Positions 37,428-46,282 of a stretch of DNA of 64,000 nt are shown here, piece by piece; position 1 is the first letter of the stretch, and each line of letters opens with the position of its first letter. This DNA comes from CAVZCC01 sp963773765. Its GTDB lineage: Bacteria; Actinomycetota; Acidimicrobiia; Acidimicrobiales; Microtrichaceae. Both the position numbers and the translations under genes were made by a program. Location of the stretch: NCBI GenBank assembly GCA_963773765.1, contig CAVZCC010000006.1, positions 1 to 64,000 of the forward strand, written 5' to 3'. The notes under the pieces were generated by a model. The model did no database searches and was not told the origin of the DNA. It saw only the letters and a program-made list of their open reading frames with translations.

Positions 37428-37464
37428 ACCCTACGGGGTGCCCCGGGGCCCTCCGTCCTACGCT
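37428..37464. promoter_or_regulatory. Divergent leaderless promoters of otsA and glycerate kinase
   Basis: TAGGGT on the minus strand (37428-37433) ends 7 bases before the otsA ATG. TACGCT on the plus strand (37459-37464) ends 8 bases before the glycerate kinase GTG. Only 52 bases separate the two start codons, so the promoters overlap upstream. Confidence 0.6.
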
Positions 37465-37472
37465 GGCCGACC

Positions 37473-38465
37473 GTGCGCATCGTCGTCGCCCCCGACAAGT
37501 TCCGCGGCACCGCCACCGCGGCGGAGGCCGCGGCCGCGCTGGCCGGTCCGTTGCGGGCGTCGGGCCACACCGTGGTGGAGGTGCCGTTGGCCGACGGGGG
37601 CGAGGGCACGCTGGAGGCGCTGGGCGGGGCCAACCGGACCACCACGGTGAGCGGACCGCTGGGTGACCAGGTGGAGGCGGCGTGGCGCCTGTCGGGCAGG
37701 CGGGCCGTGATCGAGATGGCGCAGGCCTCGGGACTGGCCCTGGTGGGCGGCGCGGAGGGCAACGACGCGGTGAGCGCGTCCACCTTCGGCACGGGCGAGC
37801 TCGTCGCGGCGGCCCTGGACCAGGGGGCGAACGACATCGTGGTCGGCGTCGGCGGGTCGGCCACCACCGACGGCGGCCTGGGCGCGCTGCGGGCCCTGTA
37901 CCCGGTGCACCGGCTGCGGGGGGTGCGGCTCACCGTCGCGTGCGACGTGCGGATCGGGTTCGTGGAGGCGGCGGAGCTGTTCGCCCCCCAGAAGGGGGCG
38001 ACGCCGGCCCAGGTGGAGCTGCTGCAGCGGCGGCTGGAACGGCTGGTGCAGGTCTACCTGGAGGAGTACGGCGTCGACGTGTCCGGCCTGGAGTACGCGG
38101 GTGCCGCCGGCGGCCTGGCCGGGGGGCTGGCCTGCGTGGGAGCGGACCTGGACTCCGGCTTCGACCTGGTGGCGGACCGGGTCGGGCTGGAGGAGTCGCT
38201 CGAGGCCGCGGACCTGGTCGTCACCGGCGAGGGGTTCCTGGACGCCGAGTCGTTCGAGGGCAAGGTCGTGGGCGGTGTGGCCGAGATGGCGGGGCACCTG
38301 GGCGTGCCGGTGGTGGCCGTGGTGGGGGAGGCCTTCGACGGCGCGGCCGAGCGCATCCGGGCCGTGTCGCTCACCGCACGGGTCGGACGGGACCGCGCCA
38401 TGCACGACACCCTCGCGGTGCTGGCCGAGGTGGCGGGGGAGGTCGTGGAGGGCGCCGTAGGGTGA
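37473..38465 (+). CDS. Glycerate kinase
   Basis: The 330-aa enzyme of the GarK/GlxK family phosphorylates glycerate. It has IVVAPDKFRGTATAAEAA at the N-terminus, PLADGGEGTLEAL, GVGGSATTDGGLGAL and VVTGEGFLDAESFEGK. GlxK-type members give 2-phosphoglycerate; others give 3-phosphoglycerate. The next genes include a GpgS-like enzyme whose acceptor is 3-phosphoglycerate, so a link is plausible. The stop is 6 bases from the next start. Confidence 0.92.
   Translation: MRIVVAPDKFRGTATAAEAAAALAGPLRASGHTVVEVPLADGGEGTLEALGGANRTTTVSGPLGDQVEAAWRLSGRRAVIEMAQASGLALVGGAEGNDAVSASTFGTGELVAAALDQGANDIVVGVGGSATTDGGLGALRALYPVHRLRGVRLTVACDVRIGFVEAAELFAPQKGATPAQVELLQRRLERLVQVYLEEYGVDVSGLEYAGAAGGLAGGLACVGADLDSGFDLVADRVGLEESLEAADLVVTGEGFLDAESFEGKVVGGVAEMAGHLGVPVVAVVGEAFDGAAERIRAVSLTARVGRDRAMHDTLAVLAEVAGEVVEGAVG
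38458..38463 (+). promoter_or_regulatory. Leaderless -10 box of the DHPS-like gene
   Basis: TAGGGT ends 8 bases before GTG 38472 and overlaps the stop codon of glycerate kinase, giving the gene a possible promoter of its own inside the operon. Confidence 0.45.
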
Positions 38466-38471
38466 CGGCCA

Positions 38472-39362
38472 GTGGATGCCGTCCCCATGCCCCGGCTCAT
38501 GGCCGTGCTCAACGCCTCGCCGGAGTCCTTCTCGGGCGCGGTGGTGGACACCTCCACCGTGGGCGAACAGGCCCGGGCCGCGGTGGACGGCGGGGCCACG
38601 GTGCTGGACATCGGTGGGCAGTCGCTGCGCACCGACCAGGCCGAGATCGGCGTGGAGGAGGAGGTCGCCCGCACCGTGCCCGTGGTGGCCGCGTGCCGGG
38701 CCGCGCTGGCCGACCTGGACCGCACCGACCTTCCGGCGCAGGTCGACATCTCGGTGGACACGTACCGGGCCCCGGTGGCCGTGGCCGCCATCGCGGCCGG
38801 GGCGACGATGGTCAACGACCCGTCGGGCCTGTCCGACCCGGAGCTGGTGGCGGTGGTGCGCGACACCGGGGTGAGCGTGGTCCTCACCTACAACCGGGCC
38901 CGGCCCAAGGTGCGCCTGGCCGCGTCCGAACTGGTGGAGGATCCGGTGGCCGACGGGCTGGAGTTCCTGGCCCGGCGGCTGGAGGCACTGGCGGACGCCG
39001 GTGTCCCGTCGTCGCAGGTGGTGCTGGACCCGGGCCCGGACCTGGGCAAGTCACCGGCGCAGACGGTCCAGGTGCTCCGCCAGCTGGACCGGTTCCGCGG
39101 CTTCGGCCGGCCGCTCCTGCTGGCGCTGTCCCGCAAGGACTTCATCGGGGCGGTGACCATGACGGCGCCGCTGGACCGCACCGCCGGGCTGCTGGGCGTG
39201 CTGGCCGCGGTGGACCTGGGCCCGCAGGACGTGCTCCGGGTGCACGAGCCGGCCCGGGTCCGTGACTTCTACACCCTGCGGGCCGTGGTCCAGGGTGCGC
39301 TGGACGTGGACGACGACCTGGAGCTGCCCCAGCGCCTCCGCCACATCAGGCCGTCGGACTGA
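38472..39362 (+). CDS. Dihydropteroate synthase-like protein
   Basis: The 296-aa protein has the TIM-barrel pterin-binding fold of dihydropteroate synthase, but key motifs are altered: MAVLNASPESFSGA for MGVLNVTPDSFSDGG, DIGGQSLRTD for DIGGESTRPG, and LTYNRARP where DHPS has LMHMRGTP. DxSVDTY, MVNDPSGL and SRKDFIG remain. Mycobacteria have a second DHPS-like gene, folP2, directly beside gpgS; the same arrangement exists here. The homologue is reported not to act as DHPS. A folate function is therefore doubtful. Confidence 0.8.
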   Translation: MDAVPMPRLMAVLNASPESFSGAVVDTSTVGEQARAAVDGGATVLDIGGQSLRTDQAEIGVEEEVARTVPVVAACRAALADLDRTDLPAQVDISVDTYRAPVAVAAIAAGATMVNDPSGLSDPELVAVVRDTGVSVVLTYNRARPKVRLAASELVEDPVADGLEFLARRLEALADAGVPSSQVVLDPGPDLGKSPAQTVQVLRQLDRFRGFGRPLLLALSRKDFIGAVTMTAPLDRTAGLLGVLAAVDLGPQDVLRVHEPARVRDFYTLRAVVQGALDVDDDLELPQRLRHIRPSD

Positions 39363-39392
39363 CGGCCCCGGCGGCAGGCCCGGTGCAGCCCG

Positions 39393-40121
39393 TCAAGCGA
39401 GGTGCGCGGGGCGCAGGGCGTGGTCGGCCTCGCTGTGGCCGGCCCGTGACAGCACGGCCCGGGTGACCACCGTGGCCATGGCCACCAGGTCCGTGTCGCT
39501 CTGCTCGGCGTGCACCACCCGCCCGCAGTCGGGGTGCGCGATGGCGGACCGGCCGAACCGGCGGCAGACGTCGATGAGCATGCCGATCTCCAGGCCGTAG
39601 CCGGGCTCGAACGGGAGCCGCATGAGCACCTCGCGCCGGGCCGCGACCTGACCGGACAGCGGCTCGTCCAGGTCGGCCAGCTCCGGGAACAGCACCTCCA
39701 GCAGCGGCCGGGCCGTGTACCGGCTGACCCGGCCGAACCGACGGTGCCCGGCCCCGTCCAACCGGAAGATGTTGGCCTTGGCCAGCGCCGTCGCGGGGTC
39801 CGCCAGCGGGGCCAGGAGCCGGCCCAGCAGGTCGTCGAACACGGTGAGGTCGCCGTCCAGGAAGGCGACCACCGGGCTGGAGGTCAGGGGCAGCACCCGC
39901 CACAACGCGTCGCCCTTGCCCCGGGCCGGGCCCAGCTCGGCGAACAGGTCCGACGAGTCGTGGACCTCCGCGCCGGCGTCCTCCGCGGCCCGGCGGGTGC
40001 CGTCGGTGGACCCGCTGTCCACCACCAGGACCCGGGCCGCTCCGGAGGCGACGCAGTGGCCGATCACCCCCGCCACGGTCGCTGCCTCGTCCCGGGTGGG
40101 GATGACCACGTCGAACTCCAT
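39393..40121 (-). CDS. gpgS: Glucosyl-3-phosphoglycerate synthase-like glycosyltransferase (GpgS type)
   Basis: The 242-aa enzyme has the GT-A fold: VVIPTRDEAATVAGVI, VVDSGSTDGT, GPARGKGDALWR, FLDGDL with the DxD-type metal site, and the C-terminal LSGQVAARREV, PFEPGYGLEIG and HAEQ pattern typical of GpgS. GpgS transfers glucose from a nucleotide sugar to 3-phosphoglycerate, the first step to glucosylglycerate and methylglucose polysaccharide. The protein is shorter than mycobacterial GpgS by about 80 residues. CAGGCT is 7 bases before its ATG. Confidence 0.85.
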   Translation of the reverse strand: MEFDVVIPTRDEAATVAGVIGHCVASGAARVLVVDSGSTDGTRRAAEDAGAEVHDSSDLFAELGPARGKGDALWRVLPLTSSPVVAFLDGDLTVFDDLLGRLLAPLADPATALAKANIFRLDGAGHRRFGRVSRYTARPLLEVLFPELADLDEPLSGQVAARREVLMRLPFEPGYGLEIGMLIDVCRRFGRSAIAHPDCGRVVHAEQSDTDLVAMATVVTRAVLSRAGHSEADHALRPAHLA

Positions 40122-40291
40122 GGACCCCAGCCTGCCCCGGACGGCGCCCGATCCGGTGGCCGGGGGAATGACGGCCCGACCCGGGGAGTTGGCCGTGGAG
40201 TTCCCTGTGGGGCCGGGTGTGGTGGAGACTCTCCGCCGGACATGCGGTGGCCCGCAGGGTCGACCGACGATTTCTCTCCGAGGTGAGTGTG

Positions 40292-40564
40292 ATGGTGACG
40301 ATCAGGATCCCGACGACGCTGCGGACCCTCACGGGTGGGTCCTCCGAGGTGCAGGTCGAGGGCGCGACCGTCGGTGAGGCCCTGGCCAACCTGGACGCCG
40401 CCCACCCCGGGTTCCAGGACCGGCTGTTCGACGAGACCGGCACCCTGCGCCGGTTCGTGAACGTGTTCCTGGCCGATGACGACGTCCGCTACCTGGACGG
40501 TGTGGGCACCGCGGTGCCCGAGGGGTCCGAGATCTCCATCATCCCTGCCGTCGCGGGCGGCTGA
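40292..40564 (+). CDS. MoaD/ThiS-type ubiquitin-fold sulphur carrier
   Basis: The 90-aa protein has the beta-grasp pattern (VTIRIPTTLRTLTGGSSEVQVEG, FVNVFLADDDVRYLDGVGTAVPEGSEISIIPAVAGG) and ends in the Gly-Gly tail needed for adenylation and thiocarboxylate formation. Candidates are MoaD (molybdopterin), CysO (cysteine synthesis) and ThiS (thiamine); the mid-chain LDGVGTAVPEGSEISIIPA is close to CysO. No MoeB/MoaE/CysM gene is beside it. The ATG has GAGGTGA upstream. Confidence 0.85.
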   Translation: MVTIRIPTTLRTLTGGSSEVQVEGATVGEALANLDAAHPGFQDRLFDETGTLRRFVNVFLADDDVRYLDGVGTAVPEGSEISIIPAVAGG

Positions 40565-40569
40565 CCGGC

Positions 40570-40923
40570 GTGGGCCCGGAGGATGACGGGGTCGACCCCG
40601 ACGAGCCCTTCGGCCACCTGCCCGACCCCGGGACCGGCGACGGTCCCGAGGACCTCGACGAGTCGGCCGACGACGAAGCGGGCGCCGGCGACGACACACC
40701 GGCACCCCGGGTGCCGCACCGCTACCGCGGCTCCATGGCGGCCAGCGCCCTGGCCGCGGGGATGATCGGGCTGCGCGACGTCCTGGAGGAGCCCAAGGAC
40801 GGTCGCCCGGTGGTGGAGCAGTTCGCCGACGAGGGAGACCGGGAACGCCCCATCGAGGTGGACCTGGTGCCCGACGACCCGGCGGCCAGCACCGTGACCG
40901 TCCGCCACCAACCGGAGGACTGA
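40570..40923 (+). CDS. Acidic protein of unknown function
   Basis: The 117-aa protein is about one quarter Asp and Glu. The first 55 residues look disordered; a short conserved-looking helix (YRGSMAASALAAGMIGLRDVLEEPK) and VEQFADEGDRERPIEVDLVPDDP follow. Proteins with this helix are common uncharacterised actinobacterial small proteins. It starts with GTG 5 bases after the sulphur carrier gene, so the two likely form an operon. Confidence 0.7.
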   Translation: MGPEDDGVDPDEPFGHLPDPGTGDGPEDLDESADDEAGAGDDTPAPRVPHRYRGSMAASALAAGMIGLRDVLEEPKDGRPVVEQFADEGDRERPIEVDLVPDDPAASTVTVRHQPED

Positions 40924-40942
40924 GCCCCGCCGGAGGCCGCCC

Positions 40943-42458
40943 CTACAGCGCAGCCAGGAGCCCGACGCGGTCGGGCCCCAGGTCGGGCTCGGGGGGTCGG
41001 TTGTCCTTGTCCTGGTACACCGCCATCACCCGGCCGATCACGTCCGCGTCGGCCATGAGCGAGTCCGGCGGCTCCAGCAGGTTGAACATGCGCAGGAAGG
41101 CCCGGAGCACCACCGGGTCGACCCGCATGGCCGGGAACAGGCCTTCGCGCAGCAGGCTGCGCAGGAAGTCCGACGTGTCCGCCCCGGACGCGTCACCGCC
41201 GTCGCCCGCCGGCGGCGTCCCCGCTCCGTTGCCGGCGGCGGCCGCCGCGGCATCCCTGGCCGCGGCGGCGTCGGTTCATGCGGTCCTGGGTCACCGCGGC
41301 GCGGTACCAGGGGACGATCTCGGCCTCCGTGGCGGCCTCGAAGGCTCGGGCCCGGCCGTCGTGGTCGTCCGAGAACTCGTCGATGGCGTCGCACAGGAGC
41401 TGGGCCTGCACCAGCGCCAGGCTGCACCCCCGGCCGTACAGCGGGTTGGTGGCGGTGTGGGCGTCGCCCACGGCGTGCAGGCCCAGGACCAGCGGCGCGC
41501 CGTCGTCGTCCAGGAAGCTGCGGTGGCGGTTGATGAGCCCGCCCATGACCTCCACCCCGGTGATGGCCCGGGCCCGGTCGGGCTCCACGTAGGCCGCGGT
41601 CGCGGGCAGGGCACCGGCGACCTGCAGGAACCCGTCCGGGTCCAGGATCAGCCGGCGCAGCTCGCCGTCGTCGGTGGCCACGGCCAGCGTGACCGAGAAG
41701 GTGCGGTTGTCACCCTGGAACACGCCGTACTTGAGGTAGCCGAGGTCGCCGCCGATGGGGCCGAGCTGGGCCGGGTACTCGGCGCCGTCGAGCAGGGTGA
41801 AGAAGCGGGACAGGTAGATGATGCCGGTGTCCTCCACCCGCTCCGGCACGTCGATGCCGTGCGGTGCCAGCATCCCCGGCACGTCGGCCCGTCGCCCACC
41901 GGCCACCACGACCACGTCCGCGTCCAGCACGGTGTGCCCGTCCGTCCCACCGCCATCGGACCCGCCCGCGTCGTCGAGGACCACGCCGTCGACCCGGGGG
42001 ACGGGGCCGTCGCCGTCGGTCACCCGCACCCCGGTGACCGCCGTGCCGTGGCGCAGCGTGACGGCGTCGTCGGCCAGCACCGTGCGCCGCAGCACCCACT
42101 CGAAGGTGGTGCGGCGGCAGGCGATGGCCACCAGGTCCTCGTCGCCGGGGAGCCGGGTGCGGTCCATGCCCTCGGGCAGCATGTCGATGAAGTCCATCTC
42201 CGTGGCCCCGGCCGCGAACAGGGCGGCCAGCACGTCGGGGTGGCGGTCGCGCAGCAGGTTGCGGAGGCGGGCCAGGAAGGCGTGGGAGTGGCGCACCTGG
42301 GGCGCACCGCGGCGGTCCCACTCGAACGCGCCGTGGGGGTCCTGGGGCAGGGGCGTGTCGTCGCGTTCCACCAGGGTGACCTCATGGCCGGACCGGGAGG
42401 CGCACAACGCCGTGCCCAGGCCCGCCACACCGGCTCCCACCACCACGATCCGTGCCAC
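40943..42458 (-). CDS. FAD-dependent oxidoreductase/epoxidase-like protein (one frameshift)
   Basis: The product of about 504 residues opens with the FAD-binding VVVGAGVAGLGTAL, then the Glu of the second strand (LVERD), then HSHAFLARLRNLL, CRRTTFEWVLRR and the second FAD motif GLHAVGDAHTATNPLYGRGCSLALVQAQL. This resembles FAD-dependent epoxidases and hydroxylases. The frame breaks at 41273, where MN is followed by an extra base and then a DAAAARDAAAAAG linker and the conserved-looking tail MRVDPVVLRAFLRMFNLLEPP. The GTG start at 42458 has a G-rich Shine-Dalgarno sequence. A perfect palindrome lies 74-91 bases upstream. Confidence 0.82.
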
Positions 42459-42531
42459 GACACCCCCGTCGACCGGGACCCGGCCCGCCGGCCCGACCCC
42501 ACGATCCCCGACCGGTCGGTCGGTGCGACCT

Positions 42532-42549
42532 CTTGACCGTTCGGTCAAG
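42532..42549. promoter_or_regulatory. Perfect palindromic operator, TetR type
   Basis: CTTGACCG and CGGTCAAG form a perfect 8-bp inverted repeat around TT. It lies between the divergent FAD oxidoreductase and groEL genes, nearer to the former. Palindromes with TTGACC/GGTCAA half-sites are typical of TetR-family repressors. No tetR gene is in the window, so the regulator would act from elsewhere. Confidence 0.6.
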
Positions 42550-42611
42550 TGCGATGCGCAGCACCGTACCGGGACGGCCGGTGACGGCTCAAGGACTCTT
42601 CTCAGGGGCTG

Positions 42612-42638
42612 TTAGCACTCGGGCCGAGGGAGTGCTAA
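42612..42638 (+). promoter_or_regulatory. CIRCE element (HrcA operator) of groEL
   Basis: TTAGCACTC and GAGTGCTAA, separated by exactly 9 bases, match the CIRCE consensus without mismatch. HrcA binds CIRCE and represses chaperonin genes until heat shock. It lies about 105 bases before the groEL ATG. Confidence 0.97.
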
Positions 42639-44373
<1,735 letters not shown>

Positions 44374-44422
44374 TCCACACCTGATCCGACCGCACCCACC
44401 CCGGTGGGCGGCGGGTCGTGAG

Positions 44423-44450
44423 CGACGGGCGGCCTCCGGGCCGCCCGTCG
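44423..44450 (+). terminator. Strong hairpin terminator after groEL
   Basis: A perfect 12-bp stem, CGACGGGCGGCC with GGCCGCCCGTCG, is closed by the four-base loop TCCG, which fits the extra-stable UNCG class in RNA. It lies 50 bases after the groEL stop. There is no T tract. Confidence 0.8.
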
Positions 44451-44520
44451 TCGCGTCCGGGGTCACCTTCCCACCCCAAAGCGTTCGTGTCGGTGGGGAC
44501 GGACCGGCAGACTCCTGCGG

Positions 44521-45426
44521 ATGGACTGGAGCGACGTCGCCGTGGTGCTGCTCACCGTGCTGGTGGGCGTCGGCGCCGGGATGCTGTCGGCACTCCTGGG
44601 TGTCGGCGGTGCGGTGATCACCACCCCCGCGGTCCGGGTCCTGGGGGCGACCCCGATCGAGGCGGTCGGCTCCACCGTCCCCGCCATCCTTCCGGGGGCC
44701 ATCGCCGGCACGCTGCGCTACGCCAAGGAGGGCCTGGTCGACTGGCAGGCTGCGCTGGGGCTGGGCATCTCGGGCGCCCTGTTCGCCATCGGTGGCGCCC
44801 TGACCTCCGGCGTCGTCGACGGCCGGGTCCTCATGCTGCTGACCGCGGTGCTGATGCTGTGGTCGGGCCTGTCCGTCGCCCGGGGAGCCCCTGCGCCGCC
44901 GGAGCCGGCCGCCGTCCTGGTCGCCCCGGCCGAGGCGGGCGACGGACCGGCCGAACTGCTCGAGGGCATCGAGGCCAGCGAGACCGACACCGCACTCGTC
45001 GACCCGGCCTCGGCGCAGGTCGGGACGCCGGGGACGGGCCCGGCACGGATCGGCCACCCGTTGCCGCTCCTCGGCGCGCTCGGCGCGGCGTCGGGGTTCG
45101 TGGCCGGCCTCCTGGGCGTGGGCGGCGGGATCGTCATGGTCCCGGTGCTGACCGGTCCGCTCAAGGTGCCGATGAAGTCCGCCGTCGCCTCCAGCCTGGT
45201 GGCCGTCGCCATCTTCTCCGTGCCGGCGCTGATCACCCATGCCGTGCTCGGCCACATCAACTGGACCTTCGCCATCCCGCTCATGATCGGCGTGGTCCCG
45301 GGCGCCCGCATCGGCGCCCACATCACCATCGGCGCCTCCGAGCGGACGATCCGGCGGCTGTTCGGCATCCTGATCATCGTCCTGGCCGTGATCTACGGCG
45401 CCACCGAGGCCGCCGCGCTGTTCTGA
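44521..45426 (+). CDS. TauE/SafE family sulfite exporter-like permease
   Basis: The 301-aa membrane protein has about eight helices in two repeated halves, each with the family glycine-rich motif (LSALLGVGGAVITTPAV near residue 22 and AGLLGVGGGIVMVPVL near residue 198). A long acidic cytoplasmic loop joins the halves. The family exports sulfite, sulfoacetate or other small anions. CAGACT ends 7 bases before the ATG. The substrate is not evident. Confidence 0.88.
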   Translation: MDWSDVAVVLLTVLVGVGAGMLSALLGVGGAVITTPAVRVLGATPIEAVGSTVPAILPGAIAGTLRYAKEGLVDWQAALGLGISGALFAIGGALTSGVVDGRVLMLLTAVLMLWSGLSVARGAPAPPEPAAVLVAPAEAGDGPAELLEGIEASETDTALVDPASAQVGTPGTGPARIGHPLPLLGALGAASGFVAGLLGVGGGIVMVPVLTGPLKVPMKSAVASSLVAVAIFSVPALITHAVLGHINWTFAIPLMIGVVPGARIGAHITIGASERTIRRLFGILIIVLAVIYGATEAAALF

Positions 45427-45443
45427 CCCGGTGCCCTGACCCG

Positions 45444-45449
45444 TACGAT
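45444..45449 (+). promoter_or_regulatory. Leaderless -10 box of fdhD
   Basis: TACGAT ends 6 bases before the GTG at 45456. Confidence 0.5.
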
Positions 45450-45455
45450 GCGGCC

Positions 45456-46282
45456 GTGGGCCGCTCCCGAACCACCCGCGTCCTGGCACGGCGCTTCGAC
45501 GGCACCGCCTCCGGCCGCGGCCCGGAACAGGTCCTGGTGGAGGAGCCGCTGCAGATCCGCCTGGACGACACGCTGGTCGCCACCACCATGCGCACCCCGG
45601 GCCACGACTTCGAGCTGGCCGCGGGGTGGTGCCACGCCGAGGGGCTGCTGGCCGACGCACCGGTCACCGGCATCCGCTACTGCGCCACCGGGTCCGCGGT
45701 GGACACCGGCTTCAACGTGGTCTCGGTCGAGCACCGGCGGGCGGGCGGACGGCCCCCGCGGCGCGGCTGACCACCACCACCTCGGCCTGCGGCATCTGCG
45801 GGGTGGAGGCCGTGGACGACCTCGTCGACCGGCTGGAGCCGCTGCGGGACCACCCGGCCGCTTCGACGCCGGGGTCCTGGCCGGCCTGGCCGGGGCGGTG
45901 GCCGAACGCCAGGAGCTGTTCGCCGCCACCGGGGGCAGCCATGCCGCCGCGGCGTGCACCCCGTCCGGCGACGTCCTGGCGGTCCGGGAGGACATCGGCC
46001 GGCACAACGCGGTGGACAAGGTGGTCGGCCACCTGCTGCTGGACGGGCGCACTGCCGGCCACCGGGCTCGTCCTGTGGGTGTCGGGCCGGGCCAGCTTCG
46101 AGATGGTCCAGAAGGCGTGGGCCGCCGGCTTCGCCGCGCTGGTGTCCGTGAGCGCGCCGTCGTCGTTGGCGGTGGCCATCGCGGAACGGGCCGGCCTGGT
46201 GCTGGCCGGCTTCAGCCGGGACGACCGGCTGACGGTCTACGCCGGGACCGACCGGGTCCATCCGGCGGTGGCCGATGCCTGA
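45456..46282 (+). CDS. fdhD: FdhD, formate dehydrogenase sulphurtransferase (multiple frameshifts)
   Basis: FdhD passes sulphur to the molybdenum cofactor of formate dehydrogenase. The protein reads as LVEEPLQIRLDD, RTPGHDFELAAGWCHAEG, the catalytic-type TTTSACGICG loop, EDIGRHNAVDKVVG and VSGRASFEMVQKAWAAGF. These segments lie in different frames. Extra bases are inferred at 45729, in 45753-45757, two in 45845-45860 (or one lost base there), and in 46043-46046. After removal the length is about 273 residues, normal for FdhD. The stop overlaps the start of fdhF by eight bases. Confidence 0.88.
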
